From contig JBQTHI010000161.1 of NCBI GenBank assembly GCA_052390035.1, forward strand, positions 1 to 6,850: 6,850 nt of DNA. Reading direction: 5' to 3'. Every line of letters starts with the position of its first letter. Position 1 is the stretch's first letter. The position numbers and the translations under genes are program-made. Positions 6,706-6,850 of the stretch are shown here, one piece after another. The stretch is from JBQTHI01 sp052390035. GTDB lineage: Bacteria; Actinomycetota; Acidimicrobiia; Spongiisociales; ZC4RG35. The notes beneath the pieces are model-generated. The model was not told where the DNA came from and searched no databases. It saw only the letters and a list, made by a program, of their open reading frames with translations.

Positions 6706-6850
6706 TCGTCGTCTTCGTCGGACCAGGCCGGATCCGTTTCCCACTCCTGGTTGCGCTGCTCGACCTTATCCAGGGCGGCGGCTGCCGCCTCCCGGCTGTC
6801 ATATGGCCCTAGGCGAACCCCGTCCCGGCACCCGTCTTCGGGTTCGACAG
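6702..6850 (-). CDS. Small acidic conserved hypothetical protein, 5' end cut by window edge
   Basis: The last 48 residues plus a TGA stop are present; the start lies beyond the window. The visible part begins VEPEDGCRDGVRLGPYDSRE and ends DEDDE, with an alanine run and a short helix (LDKVEQRNQEWE) between. From memory it matches a small protein of about 60 residues common in actinobacteria. That protein has an N-terminal W-Y-W-C-like patch followed by VEP..GC, R.GPY.(T/S)REEA and a helix ending in Asp/Glu/Trp. Its function is unknown to me. The stop overlaps the peptidase GTG, so the two are probably translated from one message. The reading frame and strand are supported by this overlap and by the recognisable motif order; the family recollection could not be checked. 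Confidence 0.7.
   Translation of the reverse strand, partial: VEPEDGCRDGVRLGPYDSREAAAAALDKVEQRNQEWETDPAWSDEDDE

Overview
The window is GC-rich and densely coded. Five of its six complete genes appear to begin with GTG, and neighbouring genes are coupled by 4-base GTGA overlaps. Together with the style of the membrane sensor, the tandem universal stress protein and the short acidic protein at the right edge, this points to an actinobacterium (Actinomycetota). An uncultivated or environmental lineage such as Acidimicrobiia is possible, but I cannot settle the class. No RNA genes, CRISPR arrays, insertion sequences or attachment sites are visible.

Layout, left to right. (1) 67-1233 (+): a multi-pass membrane protein that resembles the sensor half of actinobacterial histidine kinases but has no kinase domain. 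(2) 1277-2134 (-) and 2167-2862 (-): a two-gene unit transcribed leftward, aat (leucyl/phenylalanyl-tRNA-protein transferase) followed 32 bases later by a tandem-domain universal stress protein. (3) 2929-4545 (+) and 4542-5717 (+): a two-gene unit divergent from aat, made of a full-length AidB-type acyl-CoA dehydrogenase translationally coupled to an FAD-dependent D-amino acid dehydrogenase of the DauA type. (4) 5647-6705 (-) and 6702-6850 (-, 5' end cut by the window edge): a small acidic protein coupled to a P1-family self-cleaving aminopeptidase (DmpA/BapA type). The peptidase gene converges on the dehydrogenase gene and overlaps it by 71 bases.

How they may work together. Aat marks proteins for N-degron degradation and the Usp is a stress protein, so genes 2 and 3 look like a small proteostasis/stress unit. 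The dehydrogenase and the P1 peptidase both belong to families that can act on D-amino acids or their derivatives, so the right half may serve amino acid or peptide salvage, but that link is inferred from position only.

Most of the window is recognisable chromosomal housekeeping or accessory metabolism, and I see no clear undescribed system. The points most worth a second look are the altered side-chain pocket of the DauA-like enzyme, its extra C-terminal tail encoded antisense to the peptidase gene, the acidic C-terminal domain of the AidB homolog, the kinase-less sensor module, and the degraded nucleotide-binding loops of the Usp.
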